Part shown: positions 51,985-60,849 of the stretch, one piece after another
Layout: each line of letters starts with the position of its first letter
Position numbering within the stretch: position 1 is the stretch's first letter
NCBI GenBank assembly: GCA_015059285.1
Contig: SVAS01000001.1
Coordinates: 1 to 64,000, forward strand
Direction of reading: 5' to 3'
DNA from: Bacillota bacterium
GTDB taxonomy: Bacteria > Bacillota_I > Bacilli_A > RF39 > UBA660
DNA length: 64,000 nt
Translations under genes and position numbers: made by a program
The notes under the pieces: generated by a model
Told to the model about the DNA's origin: nothing
The model's input: only the letters and a program-made list of their open reading frames with translations
Databases searched by the model: none

Positions 51985-53160
51985 ATGAAAATATTATCAG
52001 TAAATGCCGGTAGTTCATCATTAAAATTTCAAATGTATGAAATGCCAGAAGAAAAAGTTTTAATATCAGGTCTTTTTGAAAGAATTGGTATAGATGGAAG
52101 TTATACAATAAAATTAAATGGAGAAAAAATAAAAAAAGATGTAGAACTAAAAGATCATAAGGCAGCAGTTACAATTTTAATTGAAGAACTTATAAACTAT
52201 GGTATAGTTAAATCTTTAGATGAAATTAGTGGTGTTGGACATAGAGTTGTTCATGGTGGTGATAAATATACGCTATCAGTGCTAATTACAGAAGAAGTTG
52301 TAAAAGTGTTAGAAGAACTTACTCCTTTAGCACCTTTACATAATCCTGCTAATGTTTTAGTAATTAATGTTTTTAAAGAATTAATTAAAGATGCTAAACA
52401 AGTTGCAATCTTTGATACAGCTTTCCATCAAACAATGGAAGAAGATACATATCTTTATCCAGTTCCTTATGAATGGTATGAAAAATATAGTGTAAGAAAA
52501 TATGGTTTTCATGGTACTAGTCACAGATATGTAGCAGAAAGATGTGCTGAAATTTTAGGTAAAGAAGATGCTAAAATAATTACTTGTCATATCGGTAATG
52601 GTGGAAGCATTAGTGCAATTAAAAATGGTAAATGTATAGATACTTCTATGGGACTTTCACCAAATGCAGGATTAATGATGGGCTCTCGTAGTGGCGATAT
52701 TGATGCTTCAATGATTTTATTTATGCATCAAAATGCTAAAATGAGTATTGAAGAAATAGATAATGCTTTAAATAAAAAAAGTGGACTTTTAGGAATTAGT
52801 GGTATCAGTAGTGATTCAAGAGATATTGAAGATGGTATTAAAGAAGGTAATGAAAGATGTATCTTAGCTCAAAAAATGTATATTAAAAAAATAATTAATT
52901 ATATTGCTCAATATTATGTAGAGTTAGAGGGTGCTGATGCAATTGTATTTACTGCTGGTATTGGTGAAAACTCTATAGATACACGTCGTGATATTTTAGC
53001 TGGTTTAAAAGTATTAGGTATTGAAATGGACGAAGAAGCTAATAATAATCGTGGTAAAGAAATGTTAATAACTAAATCAACATCAAAAATACCTTGTTAT
53101 GTAATACCGACTGATGAAGAAGTTATGATAGCAAGGGATACTTACAACTTAGCTAAATAG
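51985..53160 (+). CDS. ackA: Acetate kinase
   Basis: Forms ATP from acetyl phosphate in fermentation, 391 residues. LSVNAGSSSLKFQMY, GHRVVHGG, FHGTSHRYV and the C-terminal FTAGIGENS motifs are all present. ATG 51985 behind AGAGGA; in-frame codons upstream overlap the phosphatase gene. pta is not in the window. Confidence 0.97.
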   Translation: MKILSVNAGSSSLKFQMYEMPEEKVLISGLFERIGIDGSYTIKLNGEKIKKDVELKDHKAAVTILIEELINYGIVKSLDEISGVGHRVVHGGDKYTLSVLITEEVVKVLEELTPLAPLHNPANVLVINVFKELIKDAKQVAIFDTAFHQTMEEDTYLYPVPYEWYEKYSVRKYGFHGTSHRYVAERCAEILGKEDAKIITCHIGNGGSISAIKNGKCIDTSMGLSPNAGLMMGSRSGDIDASMILFMHQNAKMSIEEIDNALNKKSGLLGISGISSDSRDIEDGIKEGNERCILAQKMYIKKIINYIAQYYVELEGADAIVFTAGIGENSIDTRRDILAGLKVLGIEMDEEANNNRGKEMLITKSTSKIPCYVIPTDEEVMIARDTYNLAK

Positions 53161-53172
53161 AAAGTGTGATTT

Positions 53173-54129
53173 ATGAATAAGTACTATAAAATATATCGTA
53201 AAATAAAAAAATATAATAAAATCGTTATAGCTAGACATATAGGACCAGATCCTGATTGCCTAGCATCTTCTATTGCTTTAAGGGATGTAATATTGAATAA
53301 ATTTCCAAATAAAGAAGTATATGCAGTAGGATGTCCAGCCTCAACATTCAAATATCTAGGACATTTAGACAAGTTTACTGATGATATGTATGACAATTCT
53401 TTGCTGATTGTTGTAGATACTCCTGATAAAAAAAGAATTGATGGAGTAGATGCTAGTAGGTTTAAAGATTCTATAAAAATAGATCATCATCCTTTTATTG
53501 AAAAAGTTTGTAAATATGAACTAGTTGATGATACTGCTAGTAGTGCTTCACAAATGGTATTAGAACTTATTTTTAAAACACCTTTAAAGTTAACAAAAGA
53601 AGCAGGAGAAAAACTATTTATAGGAATAGTTGCTGATACTAATAGATTTTTATTTAATTATACAACTCCTAAAACATTTAATTTAGTATCAAAATTAATT
53701 AAAGAAACCGGAATAGAATTTTCTAAACTATATGATGATTTATATATGAGACCTATTAAAGAGATTCGTTTTCATGGTTGGATAGAAAATAATATGATTG
53801 TTACAGAAAATGGTTTTGGATATATAAAGTTAAATGATGATATTTTAAAAGAATATAATGTTGATGCAGCAACTGCAGGAAATATGGTAAATGATTTTAA
53901 TTATATTGATGAAATATATGCTTGGGCAGTATTTTCATACGATCGTAGTACTGACTTGATTAGAGGTTCAATTAGATCAAGAGGTCCAATAATAAATGAA
54001 ACAGCCTCTCACTTTGGTGGAGGCGGTCACATATTTGCTAGTGGAGTGAGACTAAAAGATTTTAATGAAGCTGATTTATTAATAAATGAATTAGATGAAG
54101 TTTGTCGCAATTATAAAGATGCTAAATAA
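53173..54129 (+). CDS. nrnA: DHH-family phosphoesterase (NrnA-like)
   Basis: Degrades nanoRNAs and/or pAp. The DHH domain has the metal-binding GPDPDCLASS stretch and IDHHPF (~residue 104); the DHHA1 domain ends with FGGGGHIFASG (~283). 318 residues. The DHH motif here reads D-H-H-P as in NrnA proteins; distinction from GdpP-type enzymes is clear because no membrane or GGDEF domain is present. Confidence 0.9.
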   Translation: MNKYYKIYRKIKKYNKIVIARHIGPDPDCLASSIALRDVILNKFPNKEVYAVGCPASTFKYLGHLDKFTDDMYDNSLLIVVDTPDKKRIDGVDASRFKDSIKIDHHPFIEKVCKYELVDDTASSASQMVLELIFKTPLKLTKEAGEKLFIGIVADTNRFLFNYTTPKTFNLVSKLIKETGIEFSKLYDDLYMRPIKEIRFHGWIENNMIVTENGFGYIKLNDDILKEYNVDAATAGNMVNDFNYIDEIYAWAVFSYDRSTDLIRGSIRSRGPIINETASHFGGGGHIFASGVRLKDFNEADLLINELDEVCRNYKDAK

Positions 54130-54139
54130 GCATCTTTTT
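54115..54139 (+). terminator. Terminator overlapping the nrnA stop
   Basis: AAAGATGC (54115-54122) pairs with GCATCTTT (54130-54137). Confidence 0.85.
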
Positions 54140-54208
54140 AATTATGTTATAAAATTACATTTTTAAAATTTTTATATATAATAAATGTGTTTATAACAGA
54201 AAATGCAA

Positions 54209-54254
54209 AACAAAACATTTTGTTATTGACAACAAAATATTTATGTTATAAAAT
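54209..54254 (+). promoter_or_regulatory. Promoter of a pilin-like gene with a palindromic operator candidate
   Basis: TTGACA (54226-54231), 17 bases, TAAAAT (54249-54254). A perfect inverted repeat AACAAAA-CA-TTTTGTT (54209-54224) ends two bases before the -35 box. The same position at 41.65 kb has a weaker version. Confidence 0.62.
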
Positions 54255-54338
54255 TAATCTAGAACAATATGTTATACGAGATAAATAAATGTATAAAAGA
54301 GTAAAAAGTTGTTCAAGATAAGAAAAAGGAGTGAAAAA
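54255..54338 (+). promoter_or_regulatory. Conserved 5' leader of a pilin-like gene, copy 2
   Basis: Nearly the same sequence as 41687-41774, including the pairable GAACAA/TTGTTC arms and a 10-codon ORF (54289-54321, MYKRVKSCSR). The leader is conserved although the downstream proteins differ in their C-terminal halves. The pilin gene at 63.35 kb lacks it. Confidence 0.6.
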
Positions 54339-55355
54339 ATGAACAAACAAAGAAGAGGTTTTACCTTAATTGAATTATTAGCAGTAATAGTAATACTAGC
54401 AATTATAGCACTTATAGCAGTACCAGTCATTATGAATATAATAAGTGACGCTAGAAAAAAGGCATTTGAAAATACTGCATATGGACTTATTAGTGCAGGA
54501 GAGATGTATTATGCTGGTGAACTATTAAATGGTGGAATAAAAGAAGATGTAGAATTCATAATCTCAAATGGAGAATTTGAAGGAACTAATAAATTAGAAG
54601 TAAATGGCGCACTTCCAACAAATGGAAAAGTTAAAGTAACAACTGATGGGAAAGTAGCTTTAGCAATCACAAATGGAGCAATATGCATCAAAAAAGGATA
54701 TGATGCAAGTAAAATAGAAACTTTAGAAGAATTTGAAAGTTGTGAATTACCAACAGCAACTCAGGCAAATACATTAACAACTTTAGCGGTAGCAAGTGAA
54801 TATACAGGAAATGCCATAGCAAGTTGTTTAACGGATGGTAGTGAATGTGCACCAGGAACACTATTTGCAATAGAAGTGGCACCTGATGTAGTAGAAATTT
54901 TTTATGTAGTAAGTGATAAAAATAATAAAGTAACGTTAATTACAAGTGGTAACATAGACAATGAAACAGTAGCATGGAATGCATCAGGTGTAAATGCAGA
55001 AGGTCCATTAACAGCTATAGCTTTCATAGAAGAAAAGACTAATAGTTGGGTTAATATTCCAGAATTTAATTATACTTATGCAGATGAAAATGATCCAAAA
55101 GTATATCAAGATATTTTAAAAACAAATATAAAAGCAAGATTATTAACTAGAGCAGAAGCGTTGGATTTAGGTTGTTCTTTAGATGGTTCTTATACATGTC
55201 CATCTTGGTTAAGTTCAAATCATTGGATAAGTGCAGTTGATGTTGAGTTGAGTGGTCAAGCTATTTATGATGCGAAATATCTAGATGGGTACCTTGGTGG
55301 TTCGGCAGATGCTAGTTATTTAGGTGTGCGCCCAGTAATAGAACTTTCAAAATAA
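54339..55355 (+). CDS. Large pilin-like protein, divergent C-terminal half
   Basis: 338 residues. Prepilin leader MNKQRRG and FTLIELLAVIVILAIIALIA are identical to the 41.8 kb copy, and the next ~100 residues are similar. From about residue 125 it diverges (ATQANTLTTLAVASEYTG...) but keeps a GPLTAIAFIEEKTNSWVNI segment and ends WLSSNHW...YLGVRPVIELSK. Its last module has AT-rich codons except GGTGTGCGCCCAGT, which is identical to the end of the candidate VR at 42.8 kb. ATG 54339 lies behind AAAGGAGTG. Confidence 0.83.
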   Translation: MNKQRRGFTLIELLAVIVILAIIALIAVPVIMNIISDARKKAFENTAYGLISAGEMYYAGELLNGGIKEDVEFIISNGEFEGTNKLEVNGALPTNGKVKVTTDGKVALAITNGAICIKKGYDASKIETLEEFESCELPTATQANTLTTLAVASEYTGNAIASCLTDGSECAPGTLFAIEVAPDVVEIFYVVSDKNNKVTLITSGNIDNETVAWNASGVNAEGPLTAIAFIEEKTNSWVNIPEFNYTYADENDPKVYQDILKTNIKARLLTRAEALDLGCSLDGSYTCPSWLSSNHWISAVDVELSGQAIYDAKYLDGYLGGSADASYLGVRPVIELSK

Positions 55356-55361
55356 AATCTC

Positions 55362-55390
55362 AAAAAAGTATTTAATTATACTTTTTTTCT
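55362..55390 (+). terminator. Terminator after the 54 kb pilin-like gene
   Basis: AAAAAAGTAT (55362-55371) pairs with ATACTTTTTTT (55378-55388). Confidence 0.75.
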
Positions 55391-55465
55391 TTTTCATTAT
55401 TAACTAATTGCAATTTTTTAAAAAATATGCTACTATTTAAAATAGTTATACTATAAGGAGAAAAT

Positions 55466-56173
55466 ATGATAGACTTTATAATTTGTGATGATGATAGTAT
55501 AGTAGTAGAAAAAGTTGTAAAAGTTGTATCCAATATAATGATGAAAAATAGACTGGAATATAATATTCATACATTTAATGATTATGATGATGAATTTATT
55601 AAGTTTATTTCTCGCAACAATCATAATTGTGTTTATATTCTAGATATTGAAACACCTTCAAGATCGGGAATTGATGTAGCTAGAATAATTAGAAAAAATG
55701 ATATTGAAAGTGTCATAATTTTTTTGACCGGTCATGAGGAACTGGGTCAAATAGTTTTAAAGAAAGAATTACTTTTTTTAGCGTTTATTAATAAATTTGA
55801 AGATTCTTTTGAAAGATTAAATAGTTCCATATTAGAAGCTTTAAGAATGTTAAGTATTAAAAAGATATTACGTTTTGAAGAACGAGGAACTATTTATACT
55901 ATATCTGTTAATGACATTTTATATATAACTAGAGATAGTATTGATAGAAAAAGTGTTATTAAAACAAATAATAATGAATTTAAAACTTATAAAAGTTTGA
56001 TTGAAATAAAGTCTATGCTTGATGATAGATTTTGTAAAACTCATAGGGCTTGTATTATTAATAAGGATAGAGTTTGTAAAATAAATAAGCAGAAAAAAAT
56101 TATTGTTTTTGATAACGGGTTATCAATAGATTTAATTTCAGATAAGTATAAAAAAGAATTAGTAAATAACTAA
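55466..56173 (+). CDS. LytTR-type response regulator, orphan
   Basis: 235 residues: a receiver with acidic pocket IICDDDS and phospho-aspartate in VYILDIETPSRSG (~residue 59), then a LytTR DNA-binding domain (~135-230, IYTISVNDILYITRD, KTHRACIINKDRV). This is the AgrA/VirR class controlling virulence, competence or bacteriocin genes. The usual HPK10 histidine kinase is not adjacent, and the receiver's lysine is in FINKFED rather than a K-P pair. Lies 110 bases after a pilin-like gene, separated by a terminator. Confidence 0.88.
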   Translation: MIDFIICDDDSIVVEKVVKVVSNIMMKNRLEYNIHTFNDYDDEFIKFISRNNHNCVYILDIETPSRSGIDVARIIRKNDIESVIIFLTGHEELGQIVLKKELLFLAFINKFEDSFERLNSSILEALRMLSIKKILRFEERGTIYTISVNDILYITRDSIDRKSVIKTNNNEFKTYKSLIEIKSMLDDRFCKTHRACIINKDRVCKINKQKKIIVFDNGLSIDLISDKYKKELVNN

Positions 56174-56190
56174 AAAATGTATAATTTAAG

Positions 56191-56215
56191 ATATTGTTTA
56201 AAACAATATTTTTTT
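56191..56215 (+). terminator. Terminator after the LytTR regulator
   Basis: ATATTGTTT (56191-56199) pairs with AAACAATAT (56201-56209), then T's. Confidence 0.8.
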
Positions 56216-56238
56216 GTTAAATTTTATTATAAAATTGA

Positions 56239-56267
56239 TAGACTTTTAATTTGTTTTGTACTATAAT
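56239..56267 (+). promoter_or_regulatory. SigA-type promoter of lon
   Basis: TAGACT (56239-56244), 17 bases, TATAAT (56262-56267); no CIRCE or CtsR-like repeat noticed. Confidence 0.55.
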
Positions 56268-56296
56268 AGAAAACAATTTCATTAGGAGGTGACACT

Positions 56297-58633
56297 ATGA
56301 TTAAAACAGATTTGCCCGTAATACTTCTTCGTGGCATAGTTTTACTGCCTAATAATGATATTCGTTTAGAATTTGATAGTGATGTAAGTAAAAATATAAT
56401 TGATGTATCAGAACTTTTTCATGACAATAATATTTTAGTTGTTAGTCAAAGTGATCCCTTAGAAGAAGTTCCAAATATTAAAGAACTTCCTAAAATAGGT
56501 GTTATGGCTAAAATAAGTCATAAGATGGAACTTCCAAACGGAAAAACTAGAATTATAATAACTGGCATAAAAAGAGCAAGAATATATGAATATTTAAACT
56601 TAAATAAATCATCTGAAGTTTTAGAAGCAATTGCTAGTGAAATAGAAGATGAAAGAATAGATATAAAAGAAGAAAGAGCTTTAACAAGAAAACTTTATCG
56701 TGAAGTAGAAGATTATATTAAAACAGTACCATATATGAGTAATAGTATTCTTTCATTGATCTTAAATGTAAGTAGTTTATCTAAAATGACGGATATGATA
56801 ATTCCTAATCTTCCTATTGATATATCTAGAATGCACATTTATTTAAAAGAAATATCTTCTTATAAAAGATTACAAATGATTTTAGAAGATATTTATAGTG
56901 AAAAAGAAATGTTTGCAATTGAAAAAAAACTAGATGTTAAAATACGCGAAGAATTAGATAATACCCAAAAAGAGTATATGTTAAGAGAAAAAATAAAACT
57001 TATAAAAAAAGAACTTGGAGAAACTTCTGTTAAAGAAGATCAAGTGGATAGTTTACAAGAAAAAATAGAAACATTAAAATCACCAAAAAAAATAAAAGAT
57101 AGATTAAAAAAAGAGTTACAAAAACTAAATTCTTTAAATCAAATGTCTCCTGAAATAAGTATTGTAGAAACTTATATAAATTGGTTATTAGAACTTCCTT
57201 GGAGCTTAGAAACTAAAGATAATAATAATTTAAATACTGTAAAAAATATTTTAGATAAATCACATTATGGATTAGATAAAGTAAAAAATCGTATAATTGA
57301 ATATTTAGCAGTCAAACAAATGACAAATAGTTTACGTAGTCCAATTATTTGTTTAGTGGGTCCACCAGGAGTAGGGAAAACTTCTTTAGCGTTTTCAATA
57401 GCTTCTGCAATTAATAGAAATTTTGTTAAAATGTCTGTTGGTGGAGTAAATGATGAAGCAGAAATAATGGGACACAGAAGAACTTATTTGGGAGCTAATC
57501 CTGGTAGAATTATACAAGGAATGAAAAAAGCTAAAAGTATTAATCCAGTTTTCTTAATTGATGAAATAGATAAAATGACAAAAGATATAAAAGGAGATCC
57601 TGCTAGTGCTTTACTAGAAGTTTTAGATCCAGAACAAAATAAATATTTTAGTGACAACTATATTGAAGAAGAATATGATTTATCTAAAGTAATGTTTGTA
57701 GCAACTGCTAATTATATAGAAGATATACCAGAGGCTTTAAAAGATCGTTTAGAAGTGATTGAACTTAGTGGTTATACTGAATTTGAAAAATTAGATATTG
57801 CTAAAAGACACTTGATTCCTAAAATTATTAAAGATCATGGTTTAAGAAATGAGAATATAGAGTTTGATGATGATGTACTATTATTTATTATTCGCCATTA
57901 TACTAAAGAAGCAGGAGTGCGTGAATTAGAACGATTACTTGCAAGCGTAGTTCGTAAAGTAGTAATGAATATCATCAATAAAAATGATAATGATATTAAA
58001 ACTTTAATTACCAAAAACAATATAGATGCTTATTTAGGAAAAAAGAAATATAGTTTTAATAATAATGATAATAGTTATCAAATTGGGGTAGTAAATGGTT
58101 TGGCATATACCTCTTATGGAGGAGATACTTTGCCAATAGAAGTTAGTTTTTATAAAGGAAAAGGAAATTTAGTTTTAACAGGTTCATTAGGAGATGTTAT
58201 GAAAGAAAGTGCTCAAATAGCTTTGAGTTACATAAAATCTAATTATGAACACTTTGAAATTAATTATGAAGATTTAATTAATAATGATATTCATATCCAT
58301 GTACCAGATGGAGCGGTTCCTAAAGATGGTCCTTCCGCAGGTATTACTTTAACAACTGCTTTAATTAGTGCTTTTTCTAAGTTAAGAGTACCTAAAAAAA
58401 TTGCTATGACAGGTGAAATCACTTTAAGAGGAACTATTCTTCCTATAGGTGGTTTAAAAGAAAAAAGTATTGGTGCTTATAGAAATGGTATAACTACAAT
58501 TTTTATTCCAAAAGATAACTTAAGAGATTTAGATGAAATTCCAAAAGAAATAAAAGAAAAAATCAAGTATATACCAGTTATTAATTATAAAGAAGTATAT
58601 AAAAAAATTAATGAAATGATCGTTCCAAAATAG
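56297..58633 (+). CDS. lon: ATP-dependent protease Lon
   Basis: 778 residues: N-terminal substrate domain (~5-200), AAA+ module with GPPGVGKTS (~355) and Walker B FLIDEIDKM, and the C-terminal protease with catalytic serine in DGPSAGITL (~679) and lysine in GGLKEKSIGAYRNG (~722). The N-domain is a full LonA type. In Bacillus lonA is followed by ysxC and the hem operon before spoVID; here spoVID follows directly. Confidence 0.97.
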   Translation: MIKTDLPVILLRGIVLLPNNDIRLEFDSDVSKNIIDVSELFHDNNILVVSQSDPLEEVPNIKELPKIGVMAKISHKMELPNGKTRIIITGIKRARIYEYLNLNKSSEVLEAIASEIEDERIDIKEERALTRKLYREVEDYIKTVPYMSNSILSLILNVSSLSKMTDMIIPNLPIDISRMHIYLKEISSYKRLQMILEDIYSEKEMFAIEKKLDVKIREELDNTQKEYMLREKIKLIKKELGETSVKEDQVDSLQEKIETLKSPKKIKDRLKKELQKLNSLNQMSPEISIVETYINWLLELPWSLETKDNNNLNTVKNILDKSHYGLDKVKNRIIEYLAVKQMTNSLRSPIICLVGPPGVGKTSLAFSIASAINRNFVKMSVGGVNDEAEIMGHRRTYLGANPGRIIQGMKKAKSINPVFLIDEIDKMTKDIKGDPASALLEVLDPEQNKYFSDNYIEEEYDLSKVMFVATANYIEDIPEALKDRLEVIELSGYTEFEKLDIAKRHLIPKIIKDHGLRNENIEFDDDVLLFIIRHYTKEAGVRELERLLASVVRKVVMNIINKNDNDIKTLITKNNIDAYLGKKKYSFNNNDNSYQIGVVNGLAYTSYGGDTLPIEVSFYKGKGNLVLTGSLGDVMKESAQIALSYIKSNYEHFEINYEDLINNDIHIHVPDGAVPKDGPSAGITLTTALISAFSKLRVPKKIAMTGEITLRGTILPIGGLKEKSIGAYRNGITTIFIPKDNLRDLDEIPKEIKEKIKYIPVINYKEVYKKINEMIVPK

Positions 58634-58660
58634 CTAACAAATTGTTGGCTATTTTTTGGA
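58627..58660 (+). terminator. Terminator after lon
   Basis: AAAATAGCTAACAA pairs with TTGTTGGCTATTTT (one G-U); T run. A second hairpin (AAAGGTAAT / ATTATCTTT, about 58690-58716) with a long T run follows before spoVID. Confidence 0.82.
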
Positions 58661-58747
58661 GTGACAATAAAATTTGTTAATAGACTGAAAAAGGTAATCA
58701 TAAATTATCTTTTTTTTAATATATTTTAATAGGTAAGGAGGATTTAA

Positions 58748-59452
58748 ATGAAGAAAATTGTACCTTTTAAAAAAGAAATAATTTTTAAAAGTAATTTATC
58801 TGAAATCACTAGTATTTCCCTAGAACATTCTCTTCATTACGATAGTGAACATTTAATAACAGGACAGTTTATTATAAGTGGTGAATATCGTATGAATGAT
58901 AATAGTTTAAATGTTGATGATTTTTCATTTAATATACCATTTGATATAAATATGGATGAAAAATATATTTTAGATAAAGCCGTTATAGATATTAATGATT
59001 TTTATTATGAGATAATTAATAGTAAAGTATTAGAAGTAAATATTGAGGTTTCTATTGATAAGTTAGAAGAAAAACCATTAATAGAGCCAGTTATAGAATT
59101 AATTGATGAACCTGTTATGGAACATCAGTTTGAAGAATTAAGTGAAGAAATAGAAGAAATAAAAGAAAATAAATTAGAAGAGGAAAAGAAAATGAGTTTT
59201 GAAAAAGAAGAACTAGAAAATCGTTGTGTAGAAATAGAAGAAGTAGAAAAAGAAGAAGTTAAAAATTTATTTGATAGTTTTACTGATAATGAAGAATATG
59301 CAACTTATAAAGTATGTATTGTAAGAGATGGAGATAGTTTAGAAAGTATTATGATGAGATATAATATTTCTAAAGAACAAATGGAATTATATAATGATTT
59401 AAAAGAAATAAAAATAGGAGATAAATTAATTATTCCAAGTGTTAAGTCTTAA
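58748..59452 (+). CDS. spoVID: SpoVID-like spore coat morphogenetic protein
   Basis: 234 residues. The N-terminal ~110 residues (ISLEHSLHY..., ITGQFIISGEYRM) resemble the SpoVID encasement domain. A Glu-rich low-complexity linker (~115-185) follows, then a C-terminal LysM domain (YKVCIVRDGDSLESIMMRYN...IGDKLIIPS). Much shorter than Bacillus SpoVID (~575) because the linker is reduced. Followed by a ysxE-like gene and valS, the same order as in Bacillus, which strengthens the call. Expected to direct coat encasement on the forespore surface. Confidence 0.78.
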   Translation: MKKIVPFKKEIIFKSNLSEITSISLEHSLHYDSEHLITGQFIISGEYRMNDNSLNVDDFSFNIPFDINMDEKYILDKAVIDINDFYYEIINSKVLEVNIEVSIDKLEEKPLIEPVIELIDEPVMEHQFEELSEEIEEIKENKLEEEKKMSFEKEELENRCVEIEEVEKEEVKNLFDSFTDNEEYATYKVCIVRDGDSLESIMMRYNISKEQMELYNDLKEIKIGDKLIIPSVKS

Positions 59453-60338
59453 AAGTATTCTAACTAAATATACATTAAAACCATATAGATATGAAAAACA
59501 TGGAAAAACAACTTATATTGATACAAATAATGGACGTTTTGTAATTAAAAAAAATAATAAAGATGAAGAAATTTTAAATTATTTAAAATCTAGAAATTTT
59601 GATTATATTCCTAGTACAATCAGTAATCAAGAGGATGAATATGAAATATCTGAATATATAGAAGAAACTAATATTCCAATAGAACAAAAAATAATGGATT
59701 TAATAGATTTAGTGTCTTTACTTCATAATAAAACTACCCATTATAAAGAAGTTGGGATAGAATATTATAAACAAATATATGAAGATATAAGTAATAACAT
59801 TGCTTATTTATATAGTTATTATACGGATTTAATAACAATGATAGAAAACAAAGTTTTTATGTCACCAAGTGAATATTTACTTGCTCGTAATATTACTAAA
59901 ATATATGCATCTTTAAATTTTTCAAAATTAGAAATAGATAAATGGTATGAGCTTGTAAAAGATAAAAAAAAAGACCGTTTTGTAGTAATACATAACAATC
60001 TAGATTTAAGTCATTTTTTAAGAAATGATGCTTCGTATTTAATCAGTTGGGATAAATCACGAATTGATAAACCAATTTTTGACTTATATAAATTATATAA
60101 AAGACATTTAAATGATATTGATTTTTCTGAGGTTTTAACAAGATATGAAAGAAACTACCCACTATTAGAAGAAGAAAGAATACTATTATTTATTTTAATA
60201 ACATTACCCGATAAAATAGATTTAGAAGATGATGAATATGAAATGACTAAAAAAATAGATTATTTGGTTAGTAGTCTTTATAGAACAGAAACATTTATTT
60301 CACCATATTATTCTAAAAATACAAAATATAATGAATAA
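59439..60338 (+). CDS. ysxE: YsxE/CotS-like spore coat protein (APH-type kinase fold)
   Basis: 299 residues. Starts inside the spoVID 3' end (GTG 59439, 14-base overlap); the ribosome-binding site is weak, so coupling or a later start is possible. The N-lobe-like TTYIDTNNGRFVIKKN carries a kinase-type lysine, SEYIEETNIP is hinge-like, VVIHNNLDLSHFLRND replaces the H-x-D catalytic loop with H-N-N-L-D, and YLISWDKSRIDKPIFDL resembles I-D-x-x. CotS/YsxE proteins of Bacillus are coat-associated kinase-fold proteins. Context beside SpoVID and valS supports the assignment. Confidence 0.75.
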   Translation: MLSLKSILTKYTLKPYRYEKHGKTTYIDTNNGRFVIKKNNKDEEILNYLKSRNFDYIPSTISNQEDEYEISEYIEETNIPIEQKIMDLIDLVSLLHNKTTHYKEVGIEYYKQIYEDISNNIAYLYSYYTDLITMIENKVFMSPSEYLLARNITKIYASLNFSKLEIDKWYELVKDKKKDRFVVIHNNLDLSHFLRNDASYLISWDKSRIDKPIFDLYKLYKRHLNDIDFSEVLTRYERNYPLLEEERILLFILITLPDKIDLEDDEYEMTKKIDYLVSSLYRTETFISPYYSKNTKYNE

Positions 60339-60485
60339 CCACCAAATAAAACATAAAAATATATTAAAACGAGTTAGTATAAAAAAAGTAATAATTATTT
60401 GATAAAAAAGGATAGCAGAACAAACAAATAGAAAAAACAACCATTTTCCACGATTAAACCACCATCTATTATTATTGTTACACAT
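60300..60485 (-). CDS. Putative small membrane protein, possibly forespore expressed
   Basis: 61 residues (MCNNNNRWWFNRGKW, then two hydrophobic stretches). ATG 60485 on the minus strand has AGGTGAT at ideal spacing. A promoter-like CATATTA with TGTTTA 18 bases upstream matches the forespore sigma pattern. Its 3' end overlaps the ysxE 3' end by 39 bases in antisense. No family recognised; small Cys/Asn/Trp-rich membrane proteins of this size are common among spore-specific products. It may instead be a chance ORF in AT-rich DNA. Confidence 0.4.
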   Translation of the reverse strand: MCNNNNRWWFNRGKWLFFLFVCSAILFYQIIITFFILTRFNIFLCFIWWLFIIFCIFRIIW

Positions 60486-60519
60486 GCAAATCACCTAATA
60501 TAGTTTATTCTCAAATCTT

Positions 60520-60550
60520 TAATATGAGTGGGTATTAATGCATGTAAACA
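60520..60550 (-). promoter_or_regulatory. Candidate SigF/SigG-type promoter on the minus strand
   Basis: TGTTTA (60550-60545), 18 bases, CATATTA (60526-60520); about 30 bases upstream of the small minus-strand ORF. Confidence 0.35.
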
Positions 60551-60570
60551 CAATTATTTGTTGAAAACAA

Positions 60571-60599
60571 TTGACTTTTATTATTAAATTAATTATAAT
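60571..60599 (+). promoter_or_regulatory. Promoter of the valine T-box transcript
   Basis: TTGACT (60571-60576), 17 bases, TATAAT (60594-60599). Confidence 0.78.
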
Positions 60600-60604
60600 A
60601 ATAA

Positions 60605-60828
60605 AAAACTTAGAACAAGAGGAGTAAACTATTTATTAGTTAAAAGAGAGGAAAAGTTATAAGCTGAAAGCTTTTCTTAATGAAAGATAGTTGAAGGTAG
60701 CTTGGGAGTTGATTGTTTGAATAAAGTAGGGCAGTCCGTATATATGCGTTAAATAAAAGAGGTAAACAATAGTTTATAAATTAAGGTGGTACCACGTAAT
60801 CACGTCCTTATATAGGGCGTGTTTTTTA
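60605..60828 (+). ncRNA. T-box riboswitch controlling valS
   Basis: The T-box AAGGTGGTACCACG lies at 60783-60796. The terminator is CACGTCC (60801-60807) with GGGCGTG (60815-60821) and a T run; the antiterminator would use ACG...CGTCC. In the expected specifier region GAAGGTAGC (60693-60701) offers the valine codon GTA at 60697-60699, agreeing with the downstream gene. The GAGGAGTAAAC start and later GGGCAGTCCGTATATATGCG region fit stem I and stems II/III. Confidence 0.9.
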
Positions 60829-60849
60829 TTTGTAAGAAAGGGTGATAAT

